A DNA stretch of 64,000 nt from Candidatus Eiseniibacteriota bacterium (lineage in GTDB: Bacteria > Eisenbacteria > RBG-16-71-46 > CAIMUX01): positions 1 through 64,000 of the forward strand of contig CAIMUX010000104.1 in assembly GCA_903844735.1 (NCBI GenBank). The letters are read 5' to 3'. The notes below the pieces were generated by a model. The model was not told the origin of the DNA, did not search any database, and saw only the letters and a program-made list of their open reading frames with translations. Positions 1 to 10,039 of the stretch are shown one piece after another. The position numbers and the translations under genes are program-made. Positions within the stretch are counted from its first letter, which is position 1. Each line of letters begins with the position of its first letter.

Positions 1-114
1 ATCGAGCTGTATAAACGGTCCCGGGACGAAGCCGACCCCCTGGATCGAGACTCCGGAACCCATCACGCCGCCGGACACGGCGTTCCCGGTCCGATCCGGG
101 ACCACCGCGGGTGA
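1..114 (+). CDS. Possible C-terminal tail of a gene cut by the window edge
   Basis: Reading frame 1 is open from the first base to a TGA at 112-114 and would encode 37 residues of polar sequence. It may be the end of an upstream gene, but I recognise no family, and an open frame this short in GC-rich DNA can be chance. Confidence 0.2.
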   Translation: MELYKRSRDEADPLDRDSGTHHAAGHGVPGPIRDHRG

Positions 115-252
115 CCCCTGCGAAATCCGGGATGATAGGTCCGTCGGATGCCCCTGGTCCGTTGCCCGGACCGTTCAGCGAGGCAAAACGGTTTGCGGGA
201 AGGACAATTCCTCCCTTGCCCGCGAGGCCCGTTCCGCCCGACTCTCTCAGGC

Positions 253-1644
253 ATGGACCAGCCCCTGACAAAGATCCTCATCGTCGAGGACGACACCGAC
301 ATGGCCGAGACCTGCCGCCGCATCTTCGCGCGCGCGGGTTTCTTGGCCGAGGCAGTCTACGCCGGGGAGGCCGGCCTGGAGAAGTTGCGCGCCGATCCCG
401 ATTTCACCATTGTCCTGACCGACCTGCGCATGCCGGGGATGGACGGCACCGAGGTGCTGCGCCGGGCGCGCGAGATCCGCCCCGACATCGACGTCATCAT
501 CATGACCGGCTACGGGACGATTCAGAATGCCATCCAGGCGATGAAGATCGGCGCCTCTGACTACATTACCAAACCGTTCGATCGGGAGGAGCTGCTGCGG
601 GCGGTGCAGCAGATCCTGGAAGCGAGGCAGCTTCGCAGCGAGAACGACCGCCTACGGCTGGAAAATGCCGACCTGCGGCAGATGTACGAGTTTCCGAACA
701 TCGTGGGCCGCAGCCCGATCATGCAACGCGTTTTCGCCCGGATGCGCGCCGCCGCGGCTCACGACAGCTCCGTGCTCATTGTGGGCGAGACCGGTACCGG
801 TAAGGAGCTGGTGGCGCGAGCCATCCACTACCACTCGCCGCGGGCGGAACAGCCGTTCGTCCCGGTGAACTGCAATGCCATCCCGCGGGACCTCTTCGAG
901 AGCGAACTCTTCGGCCACCGGAAAGGGGCCTTCACCGGTGCCAGCCGCGACACGATCGGCCTGGTGCGGGCGGCCGATCGCGGTACGTTGTTTCTCGACG
1001 AGGTTGCGGAAATGCCGCCGGAGATCCAGGTCCGTCTCCTGCGTGTTCTGCAGGAGCGACGAGTGCGGCAGGTCGGTGATGTCACGGAGGCGCCCGTGGA
1101 TGTCCGCTTTCTGGCCGCCACCGGCATCTCCGCGGAGGTGGCGATCCGCGAGGGGCGGCTGCGCCAGGACCTCTATTACCGGATCGGTGTGATCACAATC
1201 GACCTGCCGCCGCTGCGTGAGCGGCCGGAGGACATTCCGTTTCTCGCCCAGCACTTTCTGGAACGATTCAATCGCGTATTTGCGAACAAGGTCGAAGCGG
1301 TTGATCCGCGGGTCATCGACCTGCTCACGACCTACTCGTGGCCGGGCAACGTCCGTGAGCTGGGCAACGTGATCGAGTCGATCTTTGCCATGGGCGCGAG
1401 CGGCCGCGTGGTCCCCGAAGACCTGCCGAAGCACCTGCGCCAACGGCCCGCGAGTCGAGGCGACGCTTTGTTGGCGACCGGGCCCGAGGCATTGGCCGAC
1501 GCCGAGCGCCGGACGGTGGAGCAGGCACTGCGCGCGGCTCGCGGAAACAAATCGCGAGCCGCCTCCATCCTTGGGATCTCCCGCACACGTCTGTATAACA
1601 AGCTTCGCCTCTACGGCATCGACGACGGTGATCCATGGAAGTGA
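253..1644 (+). CDS. Sigma-54-dependent response regulator (NtrC family)
   Basis: Cytoplasmic two-component regulator that activates sigma-54 promoters when phosphorylated. The order is receiver domain (about 1-120, phospho-acceptor Asp about 57 in LTDLRMPGMDG), AAA+ domain with Walker A GETGTGKE near residue 177 and the sigma-54 contact loop GAFTGA near 225, then a C-terminal Fis-type helix-turn-helix (about 430-460). At 463 residues it has normal length. The frame is open upstream to an ATG at 148, but the receiver fold begins directly after the ATG at 253, so that start is preferred although its ribosome binding site is weak. The last codons overlap the following histidine kinase by 10 bp, so the two form a cognate pair. 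The target promoters are not visible. Confidence 0.95.
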   Translation: MDQPLTKILIVEDDTDMAETCRRIFARAGFLAEAVYAGEAGLEKLRADPDFTIVLTDLRMPGMDGTEVLRRAREIRPDIDVIIMTGYGTIQNAIQAMKIGASDYITKPFDREELLRAVQQILEARQLRSENDRLRLENADLRQMYEFPNIVGRSPIMQRVFARMRAAAAHDSSVLIVGETGTGKELVARAIHYHSPRAEQPFVPVNCNAIPRDLFESELFGHRKGAFTGASRDTIGLVRAADRGTLFLDEVAEMPPEIQVRLLRVLQERRVRQVGDVTEAPVDVRFLAATGISAEVAIREGRLRQDLYYRIGVITIDLPPLRERPEDIPFLAQHFLERFNRVFANKVEAVDPRVIDLLTTYSWPGNVRELGNVIESIFAMGASGRVVPEDLPKHLRQRPASRGDALLATGPEALADAERRTVEQALRAARGNKSRAASILGISRTRLYNKLRLYGIDDGDPWK

Positions 1645-3176
1645 CGGAGAGCAGGGTCACGGTAGGCGTGCGCCGGCGTCCGCGACCCCTGGGCTGGTAC
1701 GCCGCGGTGGCGGCTGTCGGCGTCTGTGTCGTTCTTATCTCGGGCGCGGGTGTGATCATCCTGCTTCTTCTGCGCGCGGGCGGGACGTGGTCCGCGGCGC
1801 AGGGGATCGGGGCGCTGTTGCTCCTCTTCGGCCTGTCGGGCGTCTTCCTCGGCGGTCTCTTTGTATGGCTCCGCCGGCGATTGGTCGATGATCTTGAGCG
1901 TCTCGTGCGTCTTGTGGAGCAGGCTGACCCGGAGGGGGGCGAGCCGGCTGCCCTGTCGCCGCTGCGCGTTGCGGAGTTCGAGCGACTGCGGCTTGCCGTG
2001 CACGGTTTCTTTCCGCGACTGCGAGCCAGCCGGGCGCGGCAAGAAGAAGTGGAGGAGACCCTTGATTATGTCCTCGAGCACGCGGGCGACGCCATCCTCG
2101 TCTTGGACCGCGACCATCGGATCCTTTCCTGGAACCCGGGCGGCGAGGAGATCTTCGGCTTCACCCCCGGGGAGATGACGGGCGTTCTCTACAACGTGAT
2201 TACCCCCACTATCGAGGAGGAGGCGGAACTGAAGGCCCCCCTGGCCCCCGGCGCCCGTGTCCGGGACTTTCGCACCCGTCGCCGGCGGCGTGACGGCCGG
2301 ATTCTCGATGTGTCCATCACGCGCTCCCGGGTGCCGGTTCCCGCCGGCGGAGAGGACCGATTCGTGGAGATCATCCGGGACGTTTCGGCCACTCGCCGCC
2401 TCGAAGAGGATCTTCTGCGCAGCGAGAAGATGGCCGCGGTGGGGAAGATCTCATCCAAGGTGGTGCACGAGATCCGCAATCCACTTGCTTCGATCAACCT
2501 CAATGTCGATCTTCTGCGCGAATCACTGGATGATTCCCGTCCGACCTCGGAGTCGGAGACGCGCGAGATCCTGGGCGTGATCAAGCGCGAGGTGCGGCGT
2601 TTGCGTCAGATTACGGAGGAATATCTTCAGTTTTCGCGCCTGCCGCGGGCCGCCTTTCGCCCGGAACGGGTGAATGACATCGTGGTCGAGCTGGCCGACT
2701 TCGTGCGGCCGCTCATCGCGCGCAAGGGGGTGCAGCTCGTCTTGACGCTGGACGAGGCTGACCCCGAGGCGATCTGCGACGCGACGCTCCTGCGGCAGGC
2801 GCTGCTTAACCTGCTCCGCAACGCCGTGGACGCGGTCGAGGAGGGGACGGGGCGCATCCAGGTGGCTACCCGCGCCATCGAGGACAAAGATGCGGACCCG
2901 GTCACCGGACGCTCGGTGGAGATCTCGGTGGAAGACGACGGCTGCGGCATAGCGGAGGAGCTGCGCGAGCGGATCTTCGAACCGTTCTTCACCACCAAGC
3001 GGGACGGCACGGGGCTGGGCCTGGCCCTTGTGCGGCGCGCAGTGGAGGAGCATGGGGGCGAGACGCGCTGCGTCTCGCTGCCCGGCAGGGGAACCTCGTT
3101 CCATGTCCGGATAGGTTGCGCACCTGCAGGTTATCGGCCGGTCGGACCGGCAGATCCGCAGATGCCGAGTCCGTAG
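1635..3176 (+). CDS. Membrane-bound PAS sensor histidine kinase
   Basis: The 513-residue kinase has two N-terminal membrane segments (about 17-45 and 55-75) with almost no periplasmic loop between them. A PAS domain follows (about 135-255, DAILVLDRDHRILSWNPGGE), then a HisKA helix with the phospho-acceptor His near 278 (VVHEIRNPLASI), and a HATPase_c domain with N box LLRNAVDAVEEG, G1 box EDDGCGI and G2 box GTGLGLALV. It overlaps the end of the NtrC-type regulator by 10 bp and is surely translated with it, so it should phosphorylate that regulator. The minimal periplasmic loop argues for sensing through PAS in the cytoplasm or within the membrane. The ligand cannot be told. It converges on pckG with a 53-bp gap. 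Confidence 0.95.
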   Translation: MEVTESRVTVGVRRRPRPLGWYAAVAAVGVCVVLISGAGVIILLLLRAGGTWSAAQGIGALLLLFGLSGVFLGGLFVWLRRRLVDDLERLVRLVEQADPEGGEPAALSPLRVAEFERLRLAVHGFFPRLRASRARQEEVEETLDYVLEHAGDAILVLDRDHRILSWNPGGEEIFGFTPGEMTGVLYNVITPTIEEEAELKAPLAPGARVRDFRTRRRRRDGRILDVSITRSRVPVPAGGEDRFVEIIRDVSATRRLEEDLLRSEKMAAVGKISSKVVHEIRNPLASINLNVDLLRESLDDSRPTSESETREILGVIKREVRRLRQITEEYLQFSRLPRAAFRPERVNDIVVELADFVRPLIARKGVQLVLTLDEADPEAICDATLLRQALLNLLRNAVDAVEEGTGRIQVATRAIEDKDADPVTGRSVEISVEDDGCGIAEELRERIFEPFFTTKRDGTGLGLALVRRAVEEHGGETRCVSLPGRGTSFHVRIGCAPAGYRPVGPADPQMPSP

Positions 3177-3229
3177 GCGGTATGCGGACCCTTGGCTTGA
3201 TGATGACGATCCTCGTTCCTCAGCCCTGA

Positions 3230-5059
3230 TCAGCCCCCGAGGCTCCAGGTTTCCGGCGCGCTCTCGGCACGCTTCTGCAGTTTCTTCCGCTCCACCTCCA
3301 GCTCCGGCGGCAGGTGATTGCCGAACTTCCCGAAGTACTCGTCGATGGCCGCGGCCTCCTCGATCACGCCGTCGCGCACGATGTCCATGATTCCGAGGAA
3401 CTGCTCCTTGGAGAAGTCGAGACCCTTCCAGTTGAGGTCCTCGTACCGCGGCATCAGGCCGAACGGGCTCTCCGCCGCGTCGGCGTGGCCGTGCACCCGG
3501 TCGACGATCCACTGCAGGACGCGCATGTTCTGGCCGTAACCCGGCCACGCGAATTTGCCGTCGGCGTTCTTGCGGAACCAATTCACCCGGAAGATCTGCG
3601 GCAACTTGATGCCCGCGCGCGCACCGTAGCGCACCCAGTGCCCCCAGTAGTCGGCCATGTTGTAACCGGCGAATGGGAGCATGGCGAACGGATCCCGACG
3701 GATCCCCGACACGCCGATCGCCGCGGCGGTCGCCTCCGAACCCATTGTCGCCGCCATGAAAACGCCGCTGTTCCAGTCGAACGCCTGGTACACAAGCGGA
3801 AAGGTCTTGGAGAGGCGTCCCCCGAAGATGAACGCGGAGATCGGCACGCCGGCGGGATCCTCCCACTGGGGGTCGATCGTCGGGCATTGGACAGCCGGGG
3901 CGGTGAAGCGGGCATTGGCGTGCGCGCCCACGCGGCCGGCCTCGGGGGTCCAGTCGTTCCCCTGCCAATCGATCCCGTGCGCGGGCGCCGGTCCCATCCC
4001 TTCCCACCAGATGTCGCCATCGTCGGTCAGGACGACATTTGTGAAGATGGTATTCGCCTTGATCGACTCCATCGCCATCGGGTTCGAGTCGTAGGAGGTT
4101 CCGGGGGCGACGCCGAAGAATCCGGCCTCCGGGTTGATGGCGCGCAGCGTTCCGTCCGGGCCCGGCTTGATCCACGCGATGTCGTCGCCGACCGTCAGCG
4201 CCTTCCATCCCTCGAGCCCCTGCGGTGGCAGGATCATCGCGAGGTTGGTCTTGCCGCAGGCGCTCGGGAAGGCGGCCGCGACATAGGTCTTCTCGCCCGT
4301 GGGAGATTCGAGCCCGAGGATCAGCATGTGCTCGGCGAGCCACCCCTGATCGCGTGCCATGCAGGATGCGATCCGCAGGGCGAGGCACTTCTTCCCAAGC
4401 AGCGCGTTGCCGCCGTACCCCGAGCCGTACGACCAGATCTCGTAGGTGTCCGGGAAGTGAACGATGTACTTGTCTGCGATGCTGGGCGCGCACGGCCACG
4501 GGACGTCCTTCTGGCCCGGCGCGAGCGGCGCGCCCACGGAGTGGATGCAGGGGATGTAGCCCGGGCTGTCACCCAGCACCTCCAGCACCGCCTTGCCCAT
4601 GCGGGTCATGATCCGCATGTTGGCGACTACGTACGGACTGTCGGTGATCTCGAAGCCGATCTTCGCGATCGGCGAGCCCAGTGGCCCCATGCTGAAGGGG
4701 ATGACGTACATCGTCCGCCCCCGCATGCACCCCTTGTAGATCTTGCGTAGCGTGGCGCGCATCTCATCGGGCGATGCCCAGTTGTTGGTCGGACCGGCTT
4801 CTTCCTTGCTCTTCGAGCAGATGAAGGTCCGCTCCTCCACGCGCGCGACATCGGACGGGTGCGAGCGGGCGAGATACGAGTTCGGCCGCTTGGCCGGGTT
4901 GAGGCGGACGAAGGTGCCGGACGCGACCATTTGGGCGCACAGGTGGTCGTACTCCTCCTGGGAGCCGTCGCACCAGTGGACATCCTGGGGTTCGCATAGG
5001 GCAGCGATCTCGTTCACCCATGCGATTAGTTTGGCGTTCTTGGTGGGCGGAGTCGTCAT
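3230..5059 (-). CDS. pckG: Phosphoenolpyruvate carboxykinase (GTP)
   Basis: Converts oxaloacetate plus GTP to phosphoenolpyruvate, GDP and CO2, the first committed step of gluconeogenesis. The 609-residue length fits the GTP-dependent family, not the shorter ATP-dependent one. The diagnostic P-loop segment [13 protein letters not shown] with the family's catalytic Cys lies near residue 265, and [15 protein letters not shown] lies upstream. The frame is open a further 25 codons, but the ATG at 5059 has a good ribosome binding site (AAAGGA) and matches the family N-terminus. pgi and tkt lie behind it on the same strand, so the three may respond together to carbon flux. The 259-bp gap to pgi suggests it also has a promoter of its own; a TATAGT hexamer on the minus strand at 5170-5175 is a weak candidate -10. 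Confidence 0.97.
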   Translation of the reverse strand: MTTPPTKNAKLIAWVNEIAALCEPQDVHWCDGSQEEYDHLCAQMVASGTFVRLNPAKRPNSYLARSHPSDVARVEERTFICSKSKEEAGPTNNWASPDEMRATLRKIYKGCMRGRTMYVIPFSMGPLGSPIAKIGFEITDSPYVVANMRIMTRMGKAVLEVLGDSPGYIPCIHSVGAPLAPGQKDVPWPCAPSIADKYIVHFPDTYEIWSYGSGYGGNALLGKKCLALRIASCMARDQGWLAEHMLILGLESPTGEKTYVAAAFPSACGKTNLAMILPPQGLEGWKALTVGDDIAWIKPGPDGTLRAINPEAGFFGVAPGTSYDSNPMAMESIKANTIFTNVVLTDDGDIWWEGMGPAPAHGIDWQGNDWTPEAGRVGAHANARFTAPAVQCPTIDPQWEDPAGVPISAFIFGGRLSKTFPLVYQAFDWNSGVFMAATMGSEATAAAIGVSGIRRDPFAMLPFAGYNMADYWGHWVRYGARAGIKLPQIFRVNWFRKNADGKFAWPGYGQNMRVLQWIVDRVHGHADAAESPFGLMPRYEDLNWKGLDFSKEQFLGIMDIVRDGVIEEAAAIDEYFGKFGNHLPPELEVERKKLQKRAESAPETWSLGG

Positions 5060-5318
5060 GGTTGATCCTTTCCCCTGGTGCGGCCCCCCCTGGGGGACGT
5101 GGTCCTGGGTGGATTCACTGCCAACGCGGGGCAACCGGTGCGCGCTTCGGCTGGTGACAAGGTTCGGAGACTATAGCGTCCCCTTGGGGGGATTGGGAGT
5201 GTGATCTTTCTCCAGTCCGTTCCGAAGACACAGAGCGAGCTTTGAACGCTCCCACTGGCGGGAGATCCGACGTCCAAAGGATTCGATCCTCCGATCGAAT
5301 CCGGGCCGCCGGGCCGAC

Positions 5319-6995
5319 CTACCGCAGGCCCCGAAAGTACCCGATCAGCCCGTTCGTCGACGCGTCGTGCCCCGTAACCGCCGCGTCGCCGTCCAACTCC
5401 GGCAGAATCCGACCGGCCATCTGCTTGCCCAATTCCACGCCCCACTGGTCAAACGAGTAGATCCCCCAGATAACTCCCTGTACGAAGATCTTGTGCTCGT
5501 ACAGGGCTAGGAGCCGCCCCAGCGTGTGCGGGTCGAGTCTCTGGTAGAGGATCGAGTTCGTCGGCTGGTTGCCGTGAAACACGCGGTGGGGAAGAAGCTC
5601 GGCGATCCGCTCCGCGGGCATTCCCGTCGCCTCCATCTCCACGCGTGCTTCCGCCTCGGTCTTGCCGCGCATCAATGCCTCGGTCTGCGCGAAGAAGTTG
5701 CTGAGCAGCATGCGGTGGTGATCGCCGAGGGCGTTCTGCGGCCGCGCGGCGGCCAGGAAATCGGCCGGCACCAGCCGTGTCCCCTGGTGAATGAGCTGGT
5801 AGAAGGCATGCTGGCCGTTCGTCCCCGGCTCACCGAAGAGAATCGGCCCGGTCTGCCAGCCGATCACCGGCCGTCCCGTGCGATCGACGCTCTTGCCGTT
5901 GCTTTCCATGTCGGCTTGCTGCAGGTAGGCCGGAAAGCGAGCGAGGTACTGGTCGTAGGGGAGGACCGCGTGGGCATGGGCATCGAGGAAGTTCCCGTAC
6001 CAGATGCCAAGAAGGGCGAGGATCACCGGTATGTTCTGCCCGAACGGCGCCGACCGGAAATGCTCGTCCATCTCGTGGCCGCCGGCGAGGAAATCCTCGA
6101 AGCGGTCCATGCCGACAAGTGCCGCGACCGACAGGCCGATGGCCGACCAGCTCGAATAGCGTCCACCCACCCAGTCCCAGAAGCCGAACATGTTGGCCGG
6201 GTCGATGCCGAACTCGCGCACCGCCGCCGTGTTGGTGGAGACGGCGACGAAGTGCCGGGCAACCGCGGCCTCGTCGCCGAGTCGGTCCACCAGCCACGCC
6301 CGCGCCGATCGCGCGTTGGCCAGTGTTTCCTGGGTGGTGAAGGTCTTGGAGGCGACGATGAACAGCGTTTCCGCCGGATCGAGGTCGCGCAGCGCTTCGG
6401 TGAGGTGCGTCCCATCGACGTTGGAGACGAATCGTGCGTCCAGCCGCTCGTGCCAGTAGGGACGCAGGGCCGTGGCGATCATGCAGGGTCCGAGGTCGGA
6501 GCCGCCGATCCCGATGTTGACCAAGGTGCGGACCGGTTTCTCTGTGTGTCCCCGCCACTCACCGGAGCGCACCCGCTCGCTGAACCCGCGCATCCTCGCC
6601 AACACCGCGTTGACCGCCGGCATGACATCCTCCCCATCCACGAGGATCGGCCGGTTGGAGCGGTTGCGCAGTGCGATATGCAGCACAGCCCGGTTCTCGG
6701 TGCTGTTGATCTTCTCCCCGGAAAACATGGCGTCGATCCAACCGCGTAGGCCGGCCTCCCTGGCGAGGCGCACCAGAAGGTCGAGGGTCTTCTCCATGAT
6801 GCGGTTCTTGGAGTAGTCGACGAGCAGGTCGCCCAGTCGCAGCGAAAACCGGTCGAAGCGATTCGGGTCGGCGGCGAAGAGATCGCGCATATGCAGGTTG
6901 GCCATCCCGTCGCGATGCGCGAGCAGATGTGTGTAGGAGGGCAGTTCGGTAAGCGGAGTGCACGAGCGGGCGGAATCAGGGTGGCTCGTCTTCAT
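5319..6995 (-). CDS. pgi: Glucose-6-phosphate isomerase
   Basis: Interconverts glucose 6-phosphate and fructose 6-phosphate in the cytoplasm. The 558 residues match the long (about 550 aa) bacterial and eukaryotic form. Family signatures are visible: [12 protein letters not shown] near residue 160, the phosphate-binding SKTFTTQET near 220, [13 protein letters not shown] near 280, and the C-terminal [13 protein letters not shown]. The ATG at 6995 has an AGGAGG ribosome binding site. It lies 93 bp downstream of tkt and is probably transcribed with it. Together tkt, pgi and pckG link the pentose phosphate pathway, glycolysis and gluconeogenesis, which also serves the glucan genes further along. 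Confidence 0.97.
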   Translation of the reverse strand: MKTSHPDSARSCTPLTELPSYTHLLAHRDGMANLHMRDLFAADPNRFDRFSLRLGDLLVDYSKNRIMEKTLDLLVRLAREAGLRGWIDAMFSGEKINSTENRAVLHIALRNRSNRPILVDGEDVMPAVNAVLARMRGFSERVRSGEWRGHTEKPVRTLVNIGIGGSDLGPCMIATALRPYWHERLDARFVSNVDGTHLTEALRDLDPAETLFIVASKTFTTQETLANARSARAWLVDRLGDEAAVARHFVAVSTNTAAVREFGIDPANMFGFWDWVGGRYSSWSAIGLSVAALVGMDRFEDFLAGGHEMDEHFRSAPFGQNIPVILALLGIWYGNFLDAHAHAVLPYDQYLARFPAYLQQADMESNGKSVDRTGRPVIGWQTGPILFGEPGTNGQHAFYQLIHQGTRLVPADFLAAARPQNALGDHHRMLLSNFFAQTEALMRGKTEAEARVEMEATGMPAERIAELLPHRVFHGNQPTNSILYQRLDPHTLGRLLALYEHKIFVQGVIWGIYSFDQWGVELGKQMAGRILPELDGDAAVTGHDASTNGLIGYFRGLR

Positions 6996-7088
6996 GCGCA
7001 GAACCTCCTCGGATCAGCGAAACCCGAACGGACCAGTGAGCCGCAAACAGATCAGCGCAACGCGATCAAAGCAGCCGGACCCGGCAGA

Positions 7089-9197
7089 TCAGCCCAGCAC
7101 GAATCGGGCCGCACCGGCCACGGCCTCTGCGGTGAAGCCGTAGTGCCGGGCTAGGTCGTCCGCCGGCGCTGAAGCCCCGAAATCCCGCATCGCCAAGATC
7201 ACGCCACCGGGTCCGGCGTAGCGCTCCCAGCCCAACGGCGAGCCGGCCTCCACCGTCACGCGCTCGGCCACTTCGGGTGGCAACACGGTTGCGCGATAGG
7301 TCTCGTCCTGTCGCTCGAACAGCTCCCACGAGGGAAGGCTGACCACCCGCGCCATGATCCCGGTTGTCCTCAGCAGTTCGCGTGCGTCGAGGCAGAGCGA
7401 GACCTCGCTCCCGGTGCCGATGAGAATGACACGTGGCTTTCCACCCGGTGCTTCGGCCAGGACATACCCCCCGCGCCGCAGCCCGTCGGCCGGCGCGAAG
7501 CGTGTGCGATCGAGGACCGGCAGGTTCTGCCGCGAAAGGACGAGCACCGCCGGCTCGTTGCGCAGCGTGGCGATCAGCCGCCACGCCTCCACCGTCTCGT
7601 TGGCGTCGGCGGGCCGCAGGACCAGCAGTCCCGGGATGGCGCGCAGGGCCGCTACGTGCTCGATCGGCTGGTGGGTCGGCCCGTCCTCGCCGGCCAAGAT
7701 GCTGTCGTGGGAGAAGACCCACGCCACCGGCAATTTCATGAGGGCGCTCAGCCGAAGGGCGGGCCTCAGGTAGTCGCTGAAGACGAGAAAGGTCGAGCCG
7801 AACGGCTGGAGCCCCGACAGTGCGAGCCCGTTGAGGAGCGCGCCCATGGCGTGCTCACGGATCCCGAAATGGAAATTGCGCCCGAGGGGTGTCGTCGCCG
7901 AGAGATCGGATTCGCCGTCAAGCAGTGTCTTCACCGAGGGGTGGAGGTCGGCCGAGCCGCCCAAGAGCCACGGAATCCTCGCCGCGAGGGCGTTGAGTGC
8001 CTTGCCGGAGGCTGCGCGCGTGGCCACTCCCTTTGGGTCGGCGGGGAAGTTCGGCAGGCCTTGGTCCCACCCATCGGGCAGACGGCGCTCCAGCAGGCCG
8101 TCGAGCTCCGCGGCGGTTGTGGGATCGGCCTGGCGGAAGGTCTGGTGCCGGGTCCGCCATGCTGCGTGCTGGGCCTGACCGCGACTGCCGATGCCGGAAC
8201 GGAAATGCTCGTAGACTCCTTCCGGGACGAGGAAGCGCGGCTCCTCCGGCCAGCCGTAGCTCCGCTTCGCGCCTCGGAGCTCTTCTTCACCGAGTGGCTC
8301 GCCGTGGGCGGTGCTGGTTCCTTCCTTGCGCGGTGCTCCATAGCCGATGCGGCTGTGGACGATGATGAGAGTAGGGCGGTCGCCGGGGTCATTGCGGCTA
8401 TTGCGGCCATTACAGCCATCCCGGCCATCACCACCCGCGATCTCCGCAAATGCCCGGTCCAGCGCCTCCAGATCGTTCGCGTCGGCTACGTCGAGAATCC
8501 GCCAGCCTTGGGCGGTGAAGCGACCCGCAACATCCTCGCTCCAGGCGAGGTCGGTGCTTCCTTCGATTGTGATCCGGTTGCTGTCGTAGATCCAGGCCAG
8601 GTTGGCCAGTCGCAGGTGACCCGCGAGCGCGGCGGCTTCCGAGGAGATCCCCTCCATCAGGTCCCCGTCGCCGCACAGCGCCCAGGTGCGGTGCGTGAAG
8701 AGCTCGCAGCCGGGCCGATTGTACAACGCGCCGAGCCGTCGAGCCGCGATGGCCATCCCCACGCTCATGGCCACGCCCTGGCCGAGCGGCCCGGTGGTGC
8801 ACTCGACGCCGGCGGTCAGACCGTACTCCGGGTGTCCCGGACATACGCTGTCCAGCCGGCGGAATCGACGGAGGTCATCGAGAGTGACGGCGAGGTGGCG
8901 GGGCGATGTGTAGCGTCCGGCTGTAGCGCTCCCGACCTCGCACAGGTGCAGCATCGCGTAAAGCAAGGTCGAGCCGTGTCCTGCGGAGAGGACGAAGCGA
9001 TCCCGGTCGGGCCAGGCCGGATCCTGCGGATCGTAGCGCAGGTGTCTTTGCCAAAGCACGTAAGCCACGGGCGCCATCGCCATGGGCATGCCGGGGTGGC
9101 CTGACTTCGCCTGTTCGATCGCATCCATGGCCAGCGTGCGGATGGTGTCGACGCAGAGTTGGTCGATGGGAGCCAAGGTGGGGACTCGTTGTGTCAT
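7089..9197 (-). CDS. tkt: Transketolase
   Basis: Thiamine-diphosphate enzyme that moves two-carbon units between sugar phosphates in the pentose phosphate pathway. It has 702 residues from the ATG at 9197, which has a GGAG site 5-8 bases upstream and directly precedes the conserved start LCVDTIRTLAMDAIEQAKSG. The frame stays open another 109 codons upstream, but that part does not look like the family. The ThDP motif GDGDLMEGISSEAAALAG lies near residue 170, the pyrimidine-domain segment HDSILAGEDGPTHQPIEH follows in the second half, and the C-terminal domain is present. A Gly/Arg/Asn-rich insertion near residue 260 is encoded by a 9-nt tandem repeat (8391-8435) and is unusual. Confidence 0.96.
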   Translation of the reverse strand: MTQRVPTLAPIDQLCVDTIRTLAMDAIEQAKSGHPGMPMAMAPVAYVLWQRHLRYDPQDPAWPDRDRFVLSAGHGSTLLYAMLHLCEVGSATAGRYTSPRHLAVTLDDLRRFRRLDSVCPGHPEYGLTAGVECTTGPLGQGVAMSVGMAIAARRLGALYNRPGCELFTHRTWALCGDGDLMEGISSEAAALAGHLRLANLAWIYDSNRITIEGSTDLAWSEDVAGRFTAQGWRILDVADANDLEALDRAFAEIAGGDGRDGCNGRNSRNDPGDRPTLIIVHSRIGYGAPRKEGTSTAHGEPLGEEELRGAKRSYGWPEEPRFLVPEGVYEHFRSGIGSRGQAQHAAWRTRHQTFRQADPTTAAELDGLLERRLPDGWDQGLPNFPADPKGVATRAASGKALNALAARIPWLLGGSADLHPSVKTLLDGESDLSATTPLGRNFHFGIREHAMGALLNGLALSGLQPFGSTFLVFSDYLRPALRLSALMKLPVAWVFSHDSILAGEDGPTHQPIEHVAALRAIPGLLVLRPADANETVEAWRLIATLRNEPAVLVLSRQNLPVLDRTRFAPADGLRRGGYVLAEAPGGKPRVILIGTGSEVSLCLDARELLRTTGIMARVVSLPSWELFERQDETYRATVLPPEVAERVTVEAGSPLGWERYAGPGGVILAMRDFGASAPADDLARHYGFTAEAVAGAARFVLG
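8391..8435 (-). repeat. 9-nt tandem repeat inside tkt
   Basis: Five imperfect 9-nt units (attgcggct, attgcggcc, attacagcc, atcccggcc, atcaccacc) lie in frame. On the coding strand they give a three-residue periodicity of Gly/Ser, Arg/Cys, Asn, which forms a short insertion between two conserved transketolase segments. Confidence 0.7.
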
Positions 9198-9515
9198 GTG
9201 ATCTCCGTGCGCCGGCACCTGCCGACCGGACCATGATAGGGGTGAATCCATCCCGCGGTTAGATGAAAGCGGCCCATCTCGATCGGCGCCGAGGTACCGG
9301 CGGTCCAGGGCACGTACGCCCGTCGCTGCCGCCACCGCCAGCCAGCAGACGCTGGGTAGCAGCGATCCCCCATCGCCCCACATTGTGGGGAGTGCCCGCC
9401 GGGATCTGCCTTGCCCGGGGGGGCGTGGGATCGTGGGGGGCCGTGGGGCAGGTTGTCCTCGTGAGGTGACACCCCTCGGCCCGTCTTGACACGGTTCCCT
9501 TAGATTCATTGCAAC
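9198..9515. promoter_or_regulatory. Divergent intergenic region with a 15-bp palindrome
   Basis: No convincing gene lies in this stretch between tkt (minus) and the DUF2089 gene (plus). It contains a near-perfect palindrome CCCCACATTGTGGGG at 9376-9390 (7-bp arms around a single T), a plausible operator. A TTGACA at 9486-9491 is repeated exactly 30 bp further on as the -35 of the DUF2089 promoter. On the minus strand a TATCAT hexamer (9233-9238) could be a weak -10 for tkt. Confidence 0.35.
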
Positions 9516-9544
9516 TTGACACAATCAATATCGTATTGAATAAT
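9516..9544 (+). promoter_or_regulatory. Sigma70-type promoter with a spacer palindrome
   Basis: A perfect -35 hexamer TTGACA (9516-9521) is followed by a 17-bp spacer and AATAAT (9539-9544), one base from the -10 consensus. The spacer holds the inverted repeat TCAATA-TCG-TATTGA (9525-9539), so a dimeric regulator bound there would block RNA polymerase. The local sequence is AT-rich against a strongly GC-rich background. It drives the DUF2089 gene 22 bp downstream. The hexamers and repeat are direct observation; the operator role is inferred. Confidence 0.65.
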
Positions 9545-9566
9545 GTTGATGAACGGAGGTGGTGAG

Positions 9567-9917
9567 ATGGACATAGCCAATGCCAAGTGCGGAAGTTGCG
9601 GGGAGTTGATGGAGATTATCCGGCTCCAGTGCTTCGATTGCGGAATCGTGATGGATGGCCGGTTCGAGGCTTCGGCTCTCGCCCGGCTCGCCCCCGAGGA
9701 CCAGGTCTTCGTGGTCGCGTTCCTCCGGCATCATGGCTCGCTGAAGCAGATGGAGCGAATCTTTGACATCAGTTACCCGACGGTGAAAAACCGTCTCCAT
9801 GCCCTCAACGCGAAGCTCGACCGCGTCTTCGATCTCCCCAGTCCGAGCGCGGTTGTTCTCGACCAGCTCGCCTGCGGCGATATCTCGGTCGACGAGGCGC
9901 TGAAGCGGCTGGGGTAG
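9567..9917 (+). CDS. DUF2089-family zinc-ribbon/HTH protein
   Basis: Small protein of 116 residues, probably DNA-binding. The N-terminus carries two CxxC pairs (CGSCG, then CFDCG), a likely zinc ribbon. The middle contains a helix-turn-helix-like segment (GSLKQMERIFDISYPTVKNR) of the sort used by sigma factors and regulators. This arrangement matches DUF2089. The ATG at 9567 is preceded by GGAGG with 7-bp spacing and is preferred over the in-frame ATG at 9543, which overlaps the -10. A SHOCT-like gene follows 122 bp downstream, a pairing I recall for this family. Given the palindrome inside its own promoter, autoregulation is an attractive inference. No target is known. Confidence 0.85.
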   Translation: MDIANAKCGSCGELMEIIRLQCFDCGIVMDGRFEASALARLAPEDQVFVVAFLRHHGSLKQMERIFDISYPTVKNRLHALNAKLDRVFDLPSPSAVVLDQLACGDISVDEALKRLG

Positions 9918-10039
9918 GGGCGAATGTCGTCCGGAATCTGGCCGATCCGATGGGCCCCACCCGTGTGCTGCGTGGGGGCTGAAATAGGCGAACCAGACCC
10001 GCGGCGTGTGGTTCGCGGGAAACGAGAGGAGACGTGGTC

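Noticed and set aside
3314-4750. A 478-codon plus-strand frame
   Set aside because: Antisense to pckG, without ribosome binding site or recognisable domain.
7656-9104. A 482-codon plus-strand frame
   Set aside because: Antisense to transketolase; composition is that of a shadow frame.
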